This document shows, piece after piece, positions 30,094-41,900 of a stretch of DNA of 64,000 bases. Each line of letters opens with the position of its first letter. Position 1 is the stretch's first letter. The notes under the pieces were generated by a model that did no database searches, had not been told where the DNA came from, and saw only the letters and a list, made by a program, of their open reading frames with translations. This stretch comes from Anagrus nilaparvatae (Eukaryota > Arthropoda > Insecta > Hymenoptera > Mymaridae), in the NCBI GenBank assembly GCA_022575985.1, contig JAKSXM010000263.1, positions 7,668,001 to 7,732,000 of the forward strand. The letters run 5' to 3'. A program made the translations under genes and the position numbers.

Positions 30094-32024
30094 ATGGATA
30101 TTTTAAAAAATAAAATTCAAGAACATGAAAGTTTGTGGACCAGTGATTATGAAGCAAGTGTAATTAATATTTTAACAAACACTGAGACAGGAAGAAAAAA
30201 AACGCGAATGGAGTATTATTTAAATGATAAATTTACTATATGTGAGTTGGCCAGCATCTCAAAAGTTGTTACCAAAAAATCATTCAAAATAATGGCAACT
30301 AAAGATAAAGTCTTATCCATTATAGAAGATGCACACAAATTAGTAGGGCATAAGGGAGAAAGAAAAACTCATTTAAAAATAAGTGAAAATTATGCTAATG
30401 TACCACGTGCCATAATCAGTGATTTTATCAAACAATGTGAACGGTGCGTCGAGAAATCTAAAAAAAAACAAGTAAAATCTGGTTTAGTGATAAAACCTAT
30501 AGTGACTAAAGACTTTAATGATCGAGGGCAAGTAGATTTAGTGGACTACCAAACCTTGCCCGATGGAGAATTTAAGTACATTATGCATTATCAAGACCAC
30601 TGCAGTAAATTTAGCATTCTTCGAGCTTTGACTTCCAAAAAAGCTCATGAAGTGGCAAAGCATCTTTTTCGAATCTTCATAGATCGTGGAAGTCCGTCAA
30701 TTTTGCAAAGTGACAATGGCCGTGAATTTACAGCCAACATAATTAAGGTAAGAAAATAAATAAAAAATACTTATTAGTGTAAAAAATAAATAAAATTTTA
30801 ACTGTTTAATTTTTTTTTAGGAATTGAAAACCATATGGCCTGAATTAATTTTAATTAATGGACGACCTCGGCATCCGCAAGTAAACAAATTTTTATAATT
30901 GTATTAACGTCAATTTTTGAATTATTTTTATTTTAATTAACTTTTTTCAATATTTTTTATAGAGTCAAGGCTCAGTTGAAAGAGCTAATGGTACACTGAA
31001 AGGATCTTTAAATGCATGGATGCAGGATAATCAGACAACTAATTGGAGCCATGGTTTAGCTTTTGTTCAATGGGGTATGAACGCAAGTGTTCATGAAACA
31101 ACAAAGCTAATGCCATATCAAGTAGTTTTTGGAACAAAACCTAAAATGGGGTTAGCAACCAAAGTGCCAATTGAACTACTTCAAAATATTCAAACTGGCG
31201 TAGATGAGGAAAATTTATTAAATATTTTAGGGTATAATGATAACGAGGGCTTAAATGATAAAGAAAATGTAGATAATTGTCAATCATCTCCAGAAATAAA
31301 TAATGAAGAGATTGACATCAACAATCTACCAGTGTTTATTATGAATGATGACAACATACAAGAAAAAATTAATTTGGACATAGAAGAACAAAACACAGAG
31401 GAACCAATTGTTCATAATTTGCTTTTAGCAGCCAGTAACAGGTACATAATACTATATTCTAATTGTAAATAAAAATAGTCATGAAAAAAAATTTTTACTA
31501 TCAGTTTATTTTGTAGTGAAGTTCAGGAGCCAACAATTGAAGTAGTACATGCAGCTATAGATTTTAGAGAAAAGGCAACCAAAAATATGCAAAAAAACGC
31601 TGATAAAATGAAACTTCGAACAGGTTGTAAGTTGCAAGCTGCAAAAGTAGGAGATAGCGTAGCTGTATTTGTATCAGAATTTGATAGAGGCCGAAGTGAC
31701 CCAATAAATCTGATCGGACTAATTTTAGACATAAAACATGATAAGTATAGAATTGGTACTAAATGGGGAATAATTCGAAATTGGCTTGACCGAACTTGCT
31801 TTGAATGCATTAAATATAAGGGACTTAAAGCAGATGATATCCTAGAAAAAGAATTCAGCATAAGAGAACTAGTGGCTATAGGTTCACTTGGAAATGGGCA
31901 AGGTTTTCAAAAGTGTTCATGCAAGGGCGACTGTCAGAAGAAAAGATGCAAATGCTACAAAAATAACATCTTATGTAACTCTGCTTGTCATGGACATAAA
32001 AGTTGTAAAAACCACGAAAAATAA
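30094..32024 (+). CDS. Transposase: integrase core (DDE) plus CXC cysteine-rich domain, 4 exons
   Basis: Exons: 30094-30747, 30821-30880, 30963-31441, 31517-32024. The three introns (73, 82 and 75 bp) have GTAAGA/TTTTTAG, GTAAAC/TTTATAG and GTACAT/TTTGTAG ends. The exons join in frame to 566 codons plus stop. The N-terminal part (residues about 75-130) has a HKLVGHKGERKTHLKI ... CERCVEK pattern like the H2C2 zinc finger of integrases. Catalytic residues: QVDLVDYQ, LQSDNGREF and SQGSVERAN (D, D, E). The linker is Asn/Asp/Glu-rich. RGRSDPINLIGLILDIK is a KRBA2-type block. The C-terminus FQKCSCKGDCQKKRCKCYKN with further Cys residues is a tesmin/TSO1-like CXC zinc domain, likely for DNA binding. 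The start ATG is the first in frame after an AT-rich leader. Confidence 0.85.
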
Positions 32025-32195
32025 TTTTTACTTGTATTCTAAGAAAATTTTAAGAAAAAATTATTATTATTATTTATTATAATAATTATTAATTATATTG
32101 GTTTATAAATAAATAAAGTTTGTTGATTTCAGCTATAAAAAAAAATTTGTTCCTAATAATTTTTTTACAAGCATTCAAAATAAAGAATTAAATGT

Positions 32196-32371
32196 CGTTG
32201 ACCCATTTGTGAAATAAATTTTATTTTTTTTGACCAATTCACGAACTGGTCAAAAAAAATTAACCATTTCACGAACTGGTCAACACATTTTTTAAATTTG
32301 ACCAGTTCACGAATTGGTCAATTCACTTGACCAGTTCGTGAATTGGTCAATTTCACAAATGGGGTGTAACA
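32196..32371 (+). repeat. Right TIR with four palindromic motifs
   Basis: Reverse complement of 29665-29841. One of its motifs is slightly altered (TTAACCA in place of TTGACCA). It ends GGGGTGTAACA. Confidence 0.85.
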
Positions 32372-32756
32372 TATATATTTATTTATCTAATTATACACTC
32401 ATATATTTACTATAAATGAACCATATTTACTATATTTACTATATTATATTTACAAAAAATTTTTAATTATATATACTGGAATATATTTACTGATGTTGAC
32501 TAACTTTAATTTATTAAAAGAATTTATTTTATTTTACTTCATTTATATTTGTATTTAGATTAATTAATTGACTTTGTAAAACAAGAGTGTACTATTCTGT
32601 ATTTTTAACAAATAAATCATGATAATAATAATTTTTGGTCAATAAATACATTTCTGTTATTTAAATCCATATATCAGATTAAAATCATAGCATAATTGAG
32701 AGTTGATTTAAAAAAATTATCAACATTATAATTTACAACTTTAATAATTTTAATGT
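32372..32756. other. AT-rich non-coding stretch
   Basis: TATA/ATTTA runs and nothing assignable. Confidence 0.35.
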
Positions 32757-33535
32757 TAACTCCTCTATACCGGTCCTAAGCCCGGTGCTTCATAAGGCTG
32801 AGGAAGGATGAAGGTAGTTCAGTTTACCTTATTAAGGTTAAACTAGAATCAGAGATACGGGATACAACTTTCTGGAACAATTGAGGCTACCCTATAAACG
32901 GGTTCCATGTCTTGTTTTTCTCTGTGGGAGTCGGATACTGCTGAACCCAATACAATGTAATTTAGTATACCGCAGACAGCTTATGGCTTTCTGGAATAAC
33001 TGAGGCAGCTCTATAAATCGGGCCTATGCATTGCTTTTTCTTTGTGCATCCTTAATGAGTGTGCTGCAGATTGCTATGCATAAGTATCTCTGAGGAAACG
33101 GCACACCGAAAAGGGCCAGGAAGACTTCGGCTATTTTGGATGGGTATGGCTAAACCCAAGGAACCCTAGCAGGGTTTGAGCAAACTCTAAAACCCTCCGC
33201 CTTGCGTCTGCACCCATGCATATAAATTAATACTATAGGAGGATAAGATAGATACGAAGGAACACTTAAAGTACTTGGGAGTGCTGTTGTACACGAAACT
33301 GACCTTCATGGCGCAGATTCAGAGAATCACAGAGAAGATTGCCATGCTCACTACTGCGTTAAGCAGGGTAATGAGAAACACGAGTGGATCTGAGACTTCT
33401 GTATGGTGCAGAAACATGGGCCGACTGCATAAAATGGTCACGTACGAATTCATCTTGCGTATGTACAATACTTGCGCGCGACTGGGCGCTTTCAACAAAC
33501 TCTGGAAAAGATCTAGACTAGGAATTATATTATAA
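32757..33535 (+). pseudogene. Scrambled R1-like LINE: 5' UTR joined to out-of-order RT pieces
   Basis: 32767-33215 repeats the 5' UTR of the LINE at 11.19 kb with a deletion of roughly 200 bp near 33115. It then jumps to HLKYLGVLLYTKLTFMAQIQ and EKIAMLTTALSRVM (post-catalytic RT), then LLYGAETWADCIKW in another frame, and then ILRMYNTCARLGAFNKLWKR, which belongs to the N-terminal side of RT. The order is therefore C-terminal piece before N-terminal piece. Non-functional. Confidence 0.7.
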
Positions 33536-33539
33536 ATTA

Positions 33540-33930
33540 TACATTAATTATATTATGAATTCTATATTAATCAATTATCATTGCATAAAATCAATTGAAA
33601 TTGAAATTTTTCTATGAAACAGGATACTATTCAAAAAAAATTTGTATGGGGTATATTCTGCTGATTTCAATTTTAATATTTTATTGATACCATTTCATAA
33701 AAACAATTGAAATTAGAATTCTTCTTTAAATCAGGGCACTATTTTAAAAAAAATAGTAATTTTAATTTTATGCAATGATAACATTAAAATATTTGTATTG
33801 AAATTAGCTGAATATGTCCAAATTTAAATTTTCTTTTAGCTGAATCCTGTTTTATAGAAAAATCGTAATTTAAATTTTATGCAATGCTAACATTAAAATG
33901 TTAGTATTGAAGGAGGGGGAATCATACTTT
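33540..33930. repeat. Diverged satellite-like units, both orientations
   Basis: GAAATTAGCTGAATATGTCC (33799) and TATAGAAAAATCGTAATTT (33852) match the 112-bp satellite of 52.8-54.1 kb. The first half (33590-33760) carries the same words inverted (TATATTCTGCTGATTTCAAT), so the block is palindromic. Confidence 0.5.
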
Positions 33931-34159
33931 AGGTACGTAAGGTAATAATATTTTTTCCGGTCAAAAACACTTTCAAAGCCCAATACTGAAAGACTTGGTA
34001 TGTTAATCTCAGGCTACGGGTGATGATAGTATACCTCAAAAAGTAATAACTAAGTCTGAAGCTTACACTTGGCTCTTTCCTTGTCATACTCTTCAATGAG
34101 TCTTTATACTAGAAAAAATTGTTACAAATGGCAATTATGAAAATTCGTATTCTTAATAT

Positions 34160-35060
34160 CTAAAACTACACGTAACATCTCTGCTTGGGCTTCAGCTCAT
34201 TCATGAAAAAACGAAATCTATTTATTTTGGCTCAAGGACCTTTGTCAATCGTTTAAATGGCTTAAATTTATCAAATCGACTAAGGAAATAGCATAATCAC
34301 TCCTTTGGATATGAAGTGACAAGTCTAGGTGTAATATTTGACAGCAGACTCAACTGGAACATTCACGTTTCAACAATTGAAAAAAAATTAAATTGTGTTC
34401 TATAGACTCTGATTCATTTGACATTGTACTACATAAGCATTACGTACGAGACTGGTACAGGCATTAATTACACCTCATTTTGATTATTTCTCAGTTGTCT
34501 CGTAAATGCAAATAACACATTAAAAACAAGGTTAAAAAAACTGTGTAAAAAAACTATGTACTGAGGTATATTTACGGCATAAACAAAAAAAAGTACATAA
34601 CCCTTTTTAGACGTAAGCTTGGATGGTTATGCACTGATTTACGCAGGCATTACTTTTTGGTCATAAGTCTGATTCTACAAACGCCGTAAATGGGGGATGC
34701 AACCGCAAGCGCAGCCGCAACGCAATGCGCACAAACCAAAATCGTGTTGTGCGATTGCGCTTGCGGTTACGACCCCCATTTACGGCGTTTGTAGAACCTA
34801 AATATTTACAAATACTTACGGTTACATCAGCCCTTATCCGAACGAATGTTTCATCAAGTACATTCTTAAAGAAAAAGCAAGGGGTAACCTGCGTTCAAAG
34901 GAAATCTAGTATGAAAAACTGTGGGACCAACATCTTTCGGTACAAGGGCGCTAGACTTTCCCTGCAGAAATTAGGTTTCTTCTATCACTTAACTCATTTA
35001 AAGCTGCTGTATATAAACATATTTTGAGACTTGATCCCTAGCAATAATATGTACATAGGA
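34160..35060 (+). pseudogene. CR1-type LINE RT end, degenerate
   Basis: Translation gives KSIYFGSRTFVNRLNGLNLS, VTSLGVIFDSRLNWNIHVST and VNANNTLKTRLKKLCKK in several frames. These match the region from the end of the RT to the C-terminus of CR1-like LINEs. A 125-bp GC-rich palindrome (34673-34797) interrupts it. Stops are frequent. Confidence 0.6.
34673..34797. mobile_element. 125-bp GC-rich palindromic insertion
   Basis: TTCTACAAACGCCGTAAATG at 34673 and its complement ending at 34797 start arms of about 47 bp, which include ACCGCAAGCGCA. The GC content stands out against the surroundings. No clear TSD. Probably a tiny MITE. Confidence 0.6.
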
Positions 35061-35384
35061 TTTTCATGTAACTTTTTGTTTCAAGACAAATACTTATTAT
35101 TTCATTTATTTTTACAATTAATATAGGACTGATTTTCTCATGTAATTAATTGATTGTGTTTCCTATAGTAAATCATCAAATTAATCTATTTAGACTATAA
35201 GTATTTATTACCAACTTTATTTTAAATTATATAAATATTTATAACGTTATCACTTATATTTTAAACTTATTACAATTTATTTATGTTAATTATAAATTAT
35301 TTACTATAAGATGTTTATTTTATTACTGTATTTTTGTTCAATTGTGAATAAATAATATTTACATATACATTCACATTGAAATTA

Positions 35385-35496
35385 AAGGAATACATTCCAA
35401 TTTAATTTTTCTTTGAGTAGAATTCTGTCTTGTGGAAAATCAGTAATTTTAATTTTGTTATGCAAATATTGAAATATGAGTATTGAAACCGGCAGA
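35385..35496. repeat. Single diverged 112-bp satellite unit
   Basis: TTCTGTCTTGTGGAAAATCAG and ATATTGAAATATGAGTATTG correspond to the unit in 53.7-54.1 kb. Confidence 0.4.
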
Positions 35497-36365
35497 ATAT
35501 TTATTTATTTATTTAATACATACATTTTCCCTTTAAAAGGATAATATTATATATTAGTTCAGGAAAAAAAAAGTTGAACGGACTTAAAGCCCTTTACATG
35601 TAATAGATATGTATAAAAATAATTACATATACTAATATACATTTATAAAACTATCAATAATTTAAAACGTTCGATTAATTAATCTTACATTGTATTCCAT
35701 TGCATATGTCCACATGGACTCGTAGTCCGAGCGTGGAACTTGCTGCTATAGCTGCAAGAATTAACAAATATTATGTGGTTCTTATCATATAAAAATATTT
35801 TGTTCTGTAAAGTTTTTATTAATTTAATGGTAACTATTTAATAGTCTCTTCTAATTAACATATCAAGCCTCTTTATATTACTTAATCTAATCGATTTTAT
35901 ATAATTCTAATTATTTTTGCTTAACCATAATTAATGTTTTGAATATTACTTATTTTTTTACTATAATTTGCTTTTATTTTTTCTTTTATATCAATAGGCA
36001 GTCTATTGAATATCGATATTGCATTATAAAGGCTAATTTTTTGTCCCATTTCCCTTTTTTTACCTATAGGGGTTATTTTTCTAGTTCTATTTTGTTTTAG
36101 CTTCTACTTCTCTATTAAATACTGTATTTTACCTTTAATGACTAATATAATATCAATTTTTTACTGATAGCAATTTTTTGTACTCTTCTTCGAATTCTGG
36201 TAAATGTTTGTACTTTTTATATATGTTGTTGTTTTTTTGTATTTTTTGTAGTACTGAGAATAAAAGGTCTATATTGTTATTATATGCACTGCCCCATGCC
36301 ACCATGCCATACATCGAAATGGATTGAATAAGTGCATTATATAAAAAATTTTCCGTTTTGTCAAT
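35497..36365 (-). pseudogene. Non-LTR retrotransposon C-terminal relic (minus strand)
   Basis: Minus-strand reading gives LYNALIQSISMYGMVAWGSA and IQKNNNIYKKYKHLPEFEEE, then in another frame TRKITPIGKKREMGQKISLY and IFNRLPIDIKEKIK. These are the Y-G-x-x-x-W-G and following motifs of LINE RT C-termini. It ends in an (ATAA)n-type tail near 35500, as LINEs do. 5' truncated, several stops. It is a different LINE family from the R1-like and CR1/L2 copies. Confidence 0.6.
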
Positions 36366-37060
36366 ATAACGAACCGAAAAACTCAAAAAAATGAATTTTT
36401 GACATTACAAGGGCGTTAAAAACACAAAATATCGAACATAAAACATAGAACATGATAAAATAAGGACTTTTAATATGAAAATATTCAATCCAGATAGAAA
36501 CAGATACCCTGGGGGTAAAATTTTTCATTTTCCACACAAGTATATTTTCCAATTTTCCAAGATGGCGGCCCGATAAATTTGAAAAAATGAACTTTTAACT
36601 TTACAAGGGGATTTTTTAGATCAAGAAAAACAAATATTTAGTAGCAAATATCCAATTTTTCAACCATAAATATTTCCCGATTTTTCAAGATGGCGGACCA
36701 AAAAACTTGAAAAATAAACTAAAATACCATTTTAACTTTACAAAAGAATTTTTTAGGGCAAAAAAAACGAATATTCGACAGAAAATATCCAGTTTTTTAA
36801 CCTAAAGAATTTTCCGATTTTCCAAGATAGCGGACCAAGAAAATTGAAAAAATGAACTTTAAACTTTACAAAGGAGATTTTTAGAACAAAAAAAACAAAT
36901 ATTCGATGGAAAATATTCAATTTTTTAACCTAAAAAATTTTTCGATTTTTCAAGATAACGAACCAAAAAATTTTAAAAAATGAACTTTTAACTTTACATA
37001 GGGGTTTTTTAGGGCAAGAAAAACAAATATTCGGTAGAAAATATCAAATTATCATATTAT
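36363..37060. repeat. Minisatellite, about 130-bp period, 4-5 units
   Basis: The core TTCAAGATGGCGGACCAA recurs (with changes) at 36557, 36686, 36822 and 36950, and a partial unit lies near 36365. Each unit also has GAACTTTTAACTTTACA and AAAACAAATATTCG. Confidence 0.75.
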
Positions 37061-37227
37061 GTCATACAAAATATCAAATAACAAAATATCATATTCTGTT
37101 TAATTTTATGAATTATAAAATAATGAAAAGTCTATATAATTCCGAAAGTTTACCATTAGAGACCGCTAGCGTCGTGCTTTATTATGGTGTTTGTAATTAA
37201 GTGTGTCCATAATTAATAATTAATTAT

Positions 37228-38130
37228 GTCCCGATACACATCCAAATACTATTGATGATCAACAACGTAAAAAATTAATTCAAGAAAATCCATTAATTGT
37301 CAGCTATTTTTTTAAAGAAAGAGTTAATAATTTTATGAAATATGTAATAAAACCATTAATTGAAGTATCCGACTTCTGGTATCGTTGGGAATGGCAATTT
37401 AGAGGATCACCACATATTCATGGAATTTTATGGTTATCAAACGCGCCATTATTTAATAATAAAATTCTAACAACAGAAGAAAGGGAAAAACTTTGCCGTT
37501 ACTTCGATGAATTTTGTTTTGCAATAAATCCTAAACATGATGTAGGAATTAATCATCCTGCACTTCAAAATTTTTCTGACATTCCAACAGATAATCTGGA
37601 AAATAATTTAATTTATTTATTAAATAGATTACAACGTCATACGATGCATGATAAACACTGTATGAGATACAAATATAAAAGCACAATTTTAACATGCCGT
37701 TTTAATTTCCCTCAACAAGAAAGAAAAGTAAGCATTATTGATGATTCAGACGGGTATTTACGATATCATCCTAAACGTAATGATCCACTCATACAAAGAT
37801 AGAATCCAATCATAAAATCTATTTGGAGGGCAAATACTGATTTTTCGCCGATTGCATCAGAAGAATCTAATTATTATTATATTGCTAAATATGCATCCAA
37901 AAGTGAAAAAATCTCAAATGATTTACAACAGTGTTTACAGGATATTTGTGCATCCGTGTCAGATTCACTATTATAGCAAAATCAGCAATTCAAAAATTAT
38001 TCATTTCTACATTACATGAAAGATACTACAGTGCTCAAGAAGTAGTACATTTGTTAATGAGTTGGCCTCTATATCACAGTTCACGGAGTTACATCAATTT
38101 AGTAATTCAAGATGAAGATTGAATAAAAAT
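37228..38130 (+). pseudogene. Helitron Rep (HUH endonuclease) domain
   Basis: WYRWEWQFRGSPHIHGILWL contains the H-x-H pair of the HUH nuclease. LLNRLQRHTMHDKHCMRYKY follows, then YYYIAKYASKSEK (about 37880-37920), the two-tyrosine YxxKY motif. A stop at 37800 and a frameshift near 37970 lead to ISTLHERYYSAQEVVHLLMS, also conserved in Helitrons. The N-terminal zinc-finger part is absent. Rep would nick and join single-stranded DNA in rolling-circle transposition; this copy cannot. Confidence 0.8.
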
Positions 38131-39889
38131 AAAGGTGAATATATAATTCCTTACCAATAATATAAATAACAATTTTACTAATTATTTAAACATCTTTAAA
38201 ATAAAATGAACCTACGTAATTAAACAATACTTATTTGATGGAACTGTAACTCTTATAATTATATTTTCAATTTAGACATAATAAATTCATTTTAATTAAT
38301 TTAAATAACTTATATACAGTAATTTAACGATTTACAAATCATCGACTCATGTAACTTCAAAGTTAAAAACTTGAATTTAGAACATAAAATTTTTTTATAA
38401 TCTATTCTTTTTTATTTATTTTCCCATCGAAATTTTAAATAATATTTTTAATAAGACAAAGCTATTTATACTATACAACTTATTCTTAATCTCAACTAAT
38501 GTATGTATGAAATGAAATGAAAAATAATATTTTTTTAAATTAATATTATTTGTTTAAATTTAATAAGAAAATTTATTAAAATCAATTAAATTTATAAATC
38601 TTTAATTTTCTATATGGATAAATTTAAATATAGTGAGTGCGATTTGTCTGGTCGGGTTTTCACAACTGCCCCAAAATATTTTTAACTGTCGTAAAAAATA
38701 TAAGAAAAATAAGTCATAATTTTTTTTATTATTGCTGTAAAAAACTCACATTAGCATGAAAAATTTAAAGGATATATCTTTTCATGTTTTTAAGAGCGTT
38801 TATGTTAAAACAGCGAAAAACAATGAAATAATAAAGAATTTTCTTATTAATTTTGAATAATTTGTATAATTTAAAAATAAAAAAATTCATTAAAAAATGA
38901 TATATTTTAATCTTTCAATTTAAAATTTTGCTGCTTTAACATAAACGCTCTTAAAAATATGAAGATATATCCTTATGTGAAATTTCCCGCGGAATCCAAA
39001 TTTTCGGTCAGATTTTTAATTTCTCACGTGACTTGACGGAAAATTTGAAATTTGTAAAAAAGGATCTTTTGAAAGCTGCTATTTTTTTATCTAGAGCTCC
39101 CAAAAAGCAGTGTCCCATCGAAATTTTTTTTTTTGCCAAAAATATAAAGTTTAAGAAAAATTTTAAACATGGTTAGAAGATTTTTTACTAATAGGCATTC
39201 GGGAAATCGACTTTTGAAAAAAGCAGCCTATCTTAGCGATTTCTCGCGCATGCGCAACTCAAAAAAAATTTTTTGACCCCAAAATCGGATAGCCAGGGAA
39301 ATTTCTTATCCAGACTTAAAAAGAAAAAATATTTCATGCTAATGTGAATTTTTTACAGCAATAATAAAAAAAATTATGACTCATTTTTCTTACATTTTTT
39401 AAAACAGTCAAAAACACTAAAATAGCTGCCAAAAATTGAGATTTTGCTCTGGGAGGCTAAAAATTGGGCTGGTAACTTATTTTTGGTAGCACTTTCAGAA
39501 AAAAACACGTTGGGGCAGTTTTGAAAACACGACCATACAAATCGCACTCACTACATTTAAATTTACCCATATACGACTTTATATTTTTACTCTAGGTTTA
39601 ATTTTTTATTTAATTATTTTTTATTTTTATTTTAATGCAATACAAAGGATTTTTATAACGAACTTATCTATAAGTATTCATTTTTATAAATTTAAATTCA
39701 ATTAGTACCATGATATTTAATTTTACTTATAATATCAATAATGTACATACAACTCAACTAGAATTTTTTTTTATTTTTTTTGATTTGCGAACGAATTTTC
39801 GATTCCAAATAATTCGTAAATCGAGAAACAATTTTACGCACTTTTCAACAGACTATTAAACAATATATAAATAATTTTTTGATTTCAGA
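38131..39889 (+). other. Intron-like gap within the Helitron gene
   Basis: A GTGAAT donor (about 38133) and a TTGATTTCAG acceptor (ending 39889) would bridge Rep to the helicase part. The gap is mostly the TIR element at 38633-39551. Confidence 0.4.
38633..39551. mobile_element. 919-bp TIR element, TA duplication, nested palindrome
   Basis: Ends GTGAGTGCGATTTGT and its complement, flanked by TA (38631-38632 and 39552-39553). The arms extend imperfectly over at least 150 bp. A second inverted pair lies inside (around 38780-38815 and 38938-38975; GAGCGTTTATGTTAAA and its complement). No coding capacity. The TA duplication points to a mariner-type enzyme. Confidence 0.7.
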
Positions 39890-41900
39890 CAAATGAATCA
39901 AATGATGAAAATATTGATACAAAAACTTGTACTTTAATAGAAAAATATAAGATCAGACCAAAAGAACTAAATAACTTAACGTTATTAAATTTCGCTAAAA
40001 ATTATACAATTGTCAAGAACAAATTTACAAAACGGCGGAAAGAAAGCATTGTTAGAATTTTTCCGAAATTTAAAATAACTAATAATGAAATTGAAGATGA
40101 AAAATTTTATAAAAAACAATGTATTTTAAACATACCATTTAAAAATGATTATAATGATATTCTTCAATCATATAAAAATATAAATAAATGGAAGCAAATT
40201 TACGAAACATTAAATATAAATAACAATGAAAACATAGATTTAAACGAATTCACTGAGAATGATGAAAATCCAGAAGAAATAAATGATGATAACATGAAAA
40301 ATGCATTTGAGCTTTCATCAGGATTCCAAAATGACAATTTAGAAAGAGATTTAGGAAAAAGGGCGATAGATTTATGTTATAACTGGAATATGCCTATTGA
40401 AAACAAACCAACTAAATTAGAAATACATTCTTTTCTGAATACCTACAAATCTCAACAAGAAAAGAAAATATATAAACAAAATACAGAATCTAAAATATCG
40501 TTTACAGATGACCAATAACAAATATTAAACTTATTAGATACTCAAATAGCCAATATACAAAACGGTACTATGACAGCAAATAGTATAAAAAGAGTTATAA
40601 TACAAGGCAAAGCTGGTTCTGGTAAAAGCACAATAATCAAAGAAATGGTTAAGAGGATTACATCAATTTTCAGAGAAGATTCGGTTAAAGTAGCGGCGTC
40701 AACAGGTATGGCATCAGTTAACATAGATGGACTAACATTACATTATTTGCTACGATTACCTTTAAATTATAAGTTATTTTCTAAATTAGAAAATCAAAAT
40801 GCAAAAAAATTTCAAACGCATTTGAAAGATTTAAAATTTTTAATAATAGATGAAATGTCTTTAAGAACGGTTTAAGAACGTTATTTCAGATAGAATCACG
40901 ATATCGAGAAATACATGCTAATGAAATTGACGAACCTTTTGGCGGAATCATAATTTACAATCAATTGACACCGGTTGGAGATACAGCAGTATTTAGTGAT
41001 AAAAAACTAACAGACAATTTACAAACACAAGGAAGAATAATTTTTAAACAATTCCAAAAGTATTATTGTCTCCAAAACGCACACAGACAAAAGGGTAATC
41101 ATACCCCTTACTCACAATTGCTAGATGAAATAGCAAATGCAGAACTGTCACAACAAAATTATAACTTATTATATAACCGAAGAGAAACCGTTATCCCCAA
41201 AGAAGAATTAAACAATTTTAAAAACGCAATTTATTTATATCCAACTTGTGCACAAGTTAAAACACATAATGAAACATTTTTTAAAAATACGGGACATCCA
41301 GTTGCACGCATAGTTTCAATAAACACACCCAATATTGCCATACTTTGCTCGGACGAAAAAGCAACAGGATTACAGAATATATTATACTTGTCAAAAGACT
41401 GTAGAATAATGTTACGTACAAATTTATGGGTAGCAGGTGGATTAACAAATGGAAGCTTAGGATACATACGGGAAATAATATATGCTGCTAATGAATCACC
41501 ACCACAATTACCTCAAGTATTAATGGTTAAATTTGACAATTAAAAAGGACCATTTTTGTATAAAAATTATTTCCCAATTATTCCCGTGAAAAGAACTTGG
41601 AAACATAATAATATTTTATGCAGTCGCACGCAATTTATAGTAATGTTGTCATATGCTCTAACCATTCACAAGTCTCAAGGGCAGACGTTAGATAAAATTT
41701 TCTTACACATAGGAGACACGAAAAGACAATTGGGAATTACATACGTCGGTTTAAGTCGATTTAAATCAATTAATGATATAATTTTAATAAAAGGTTACAA
41801 CAAATATCGATTTAACTCAATACGACTTTCAACATCTTTCAAAGTGAAACAAGCTTTCATGCAATCATTAAACAAAATTAATAAAGCAATTAAAGAATAA
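39890..41900 (+). pseudogene. Helitron helicase (Pif1-like), frame-broken
   Basis: After an Asn/Lys/Glu-rich linker, the helicase shows Walker A QGKAGSGKST (about 40605-40630), KVAASTGMASVNIDG and Walker B FLIIDEMS (about 40840-40862). Then, after a frameshift, come LTPVGDTAVF, AHRQKGNHTPYSQLLDEIAN, CRIMLRTNLWVAGGLTNG (41400-41455), TIHKSQGQTLDKIFLHIG and TYVGLSRFKS (helicase motifs V-VI, 41660-41765). All major motifs are recognisable. Stops at 40516, 40873 and 41541 and frame changes inactivate it. Confidence 0.85.

Larger units (their letters stand above)
29665..32371 (+). mobile_element. Intact-looking KRBA2/Ginger-like DDE transposon with CXC domain
   Basis: TIRs of about 177 bp (29665-29841 and 32196-32371) begin TGTTACACCCCATTTGTGAA. 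The possible 4-bp duplication is TATA, which lies in low-complexity sequence. Each TIR holds four copies of a 24-bp near-palindrome, TTGACCA-N10-TGGTCAA. Between them is a four-exon gene whose exons join into one open frame encoding an integrase-like transposase with a C-terminal CXC domain. No inactivating change was found. Among the many dead elements here this is the only one that could still be autonomous. Confidence 0.85.
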
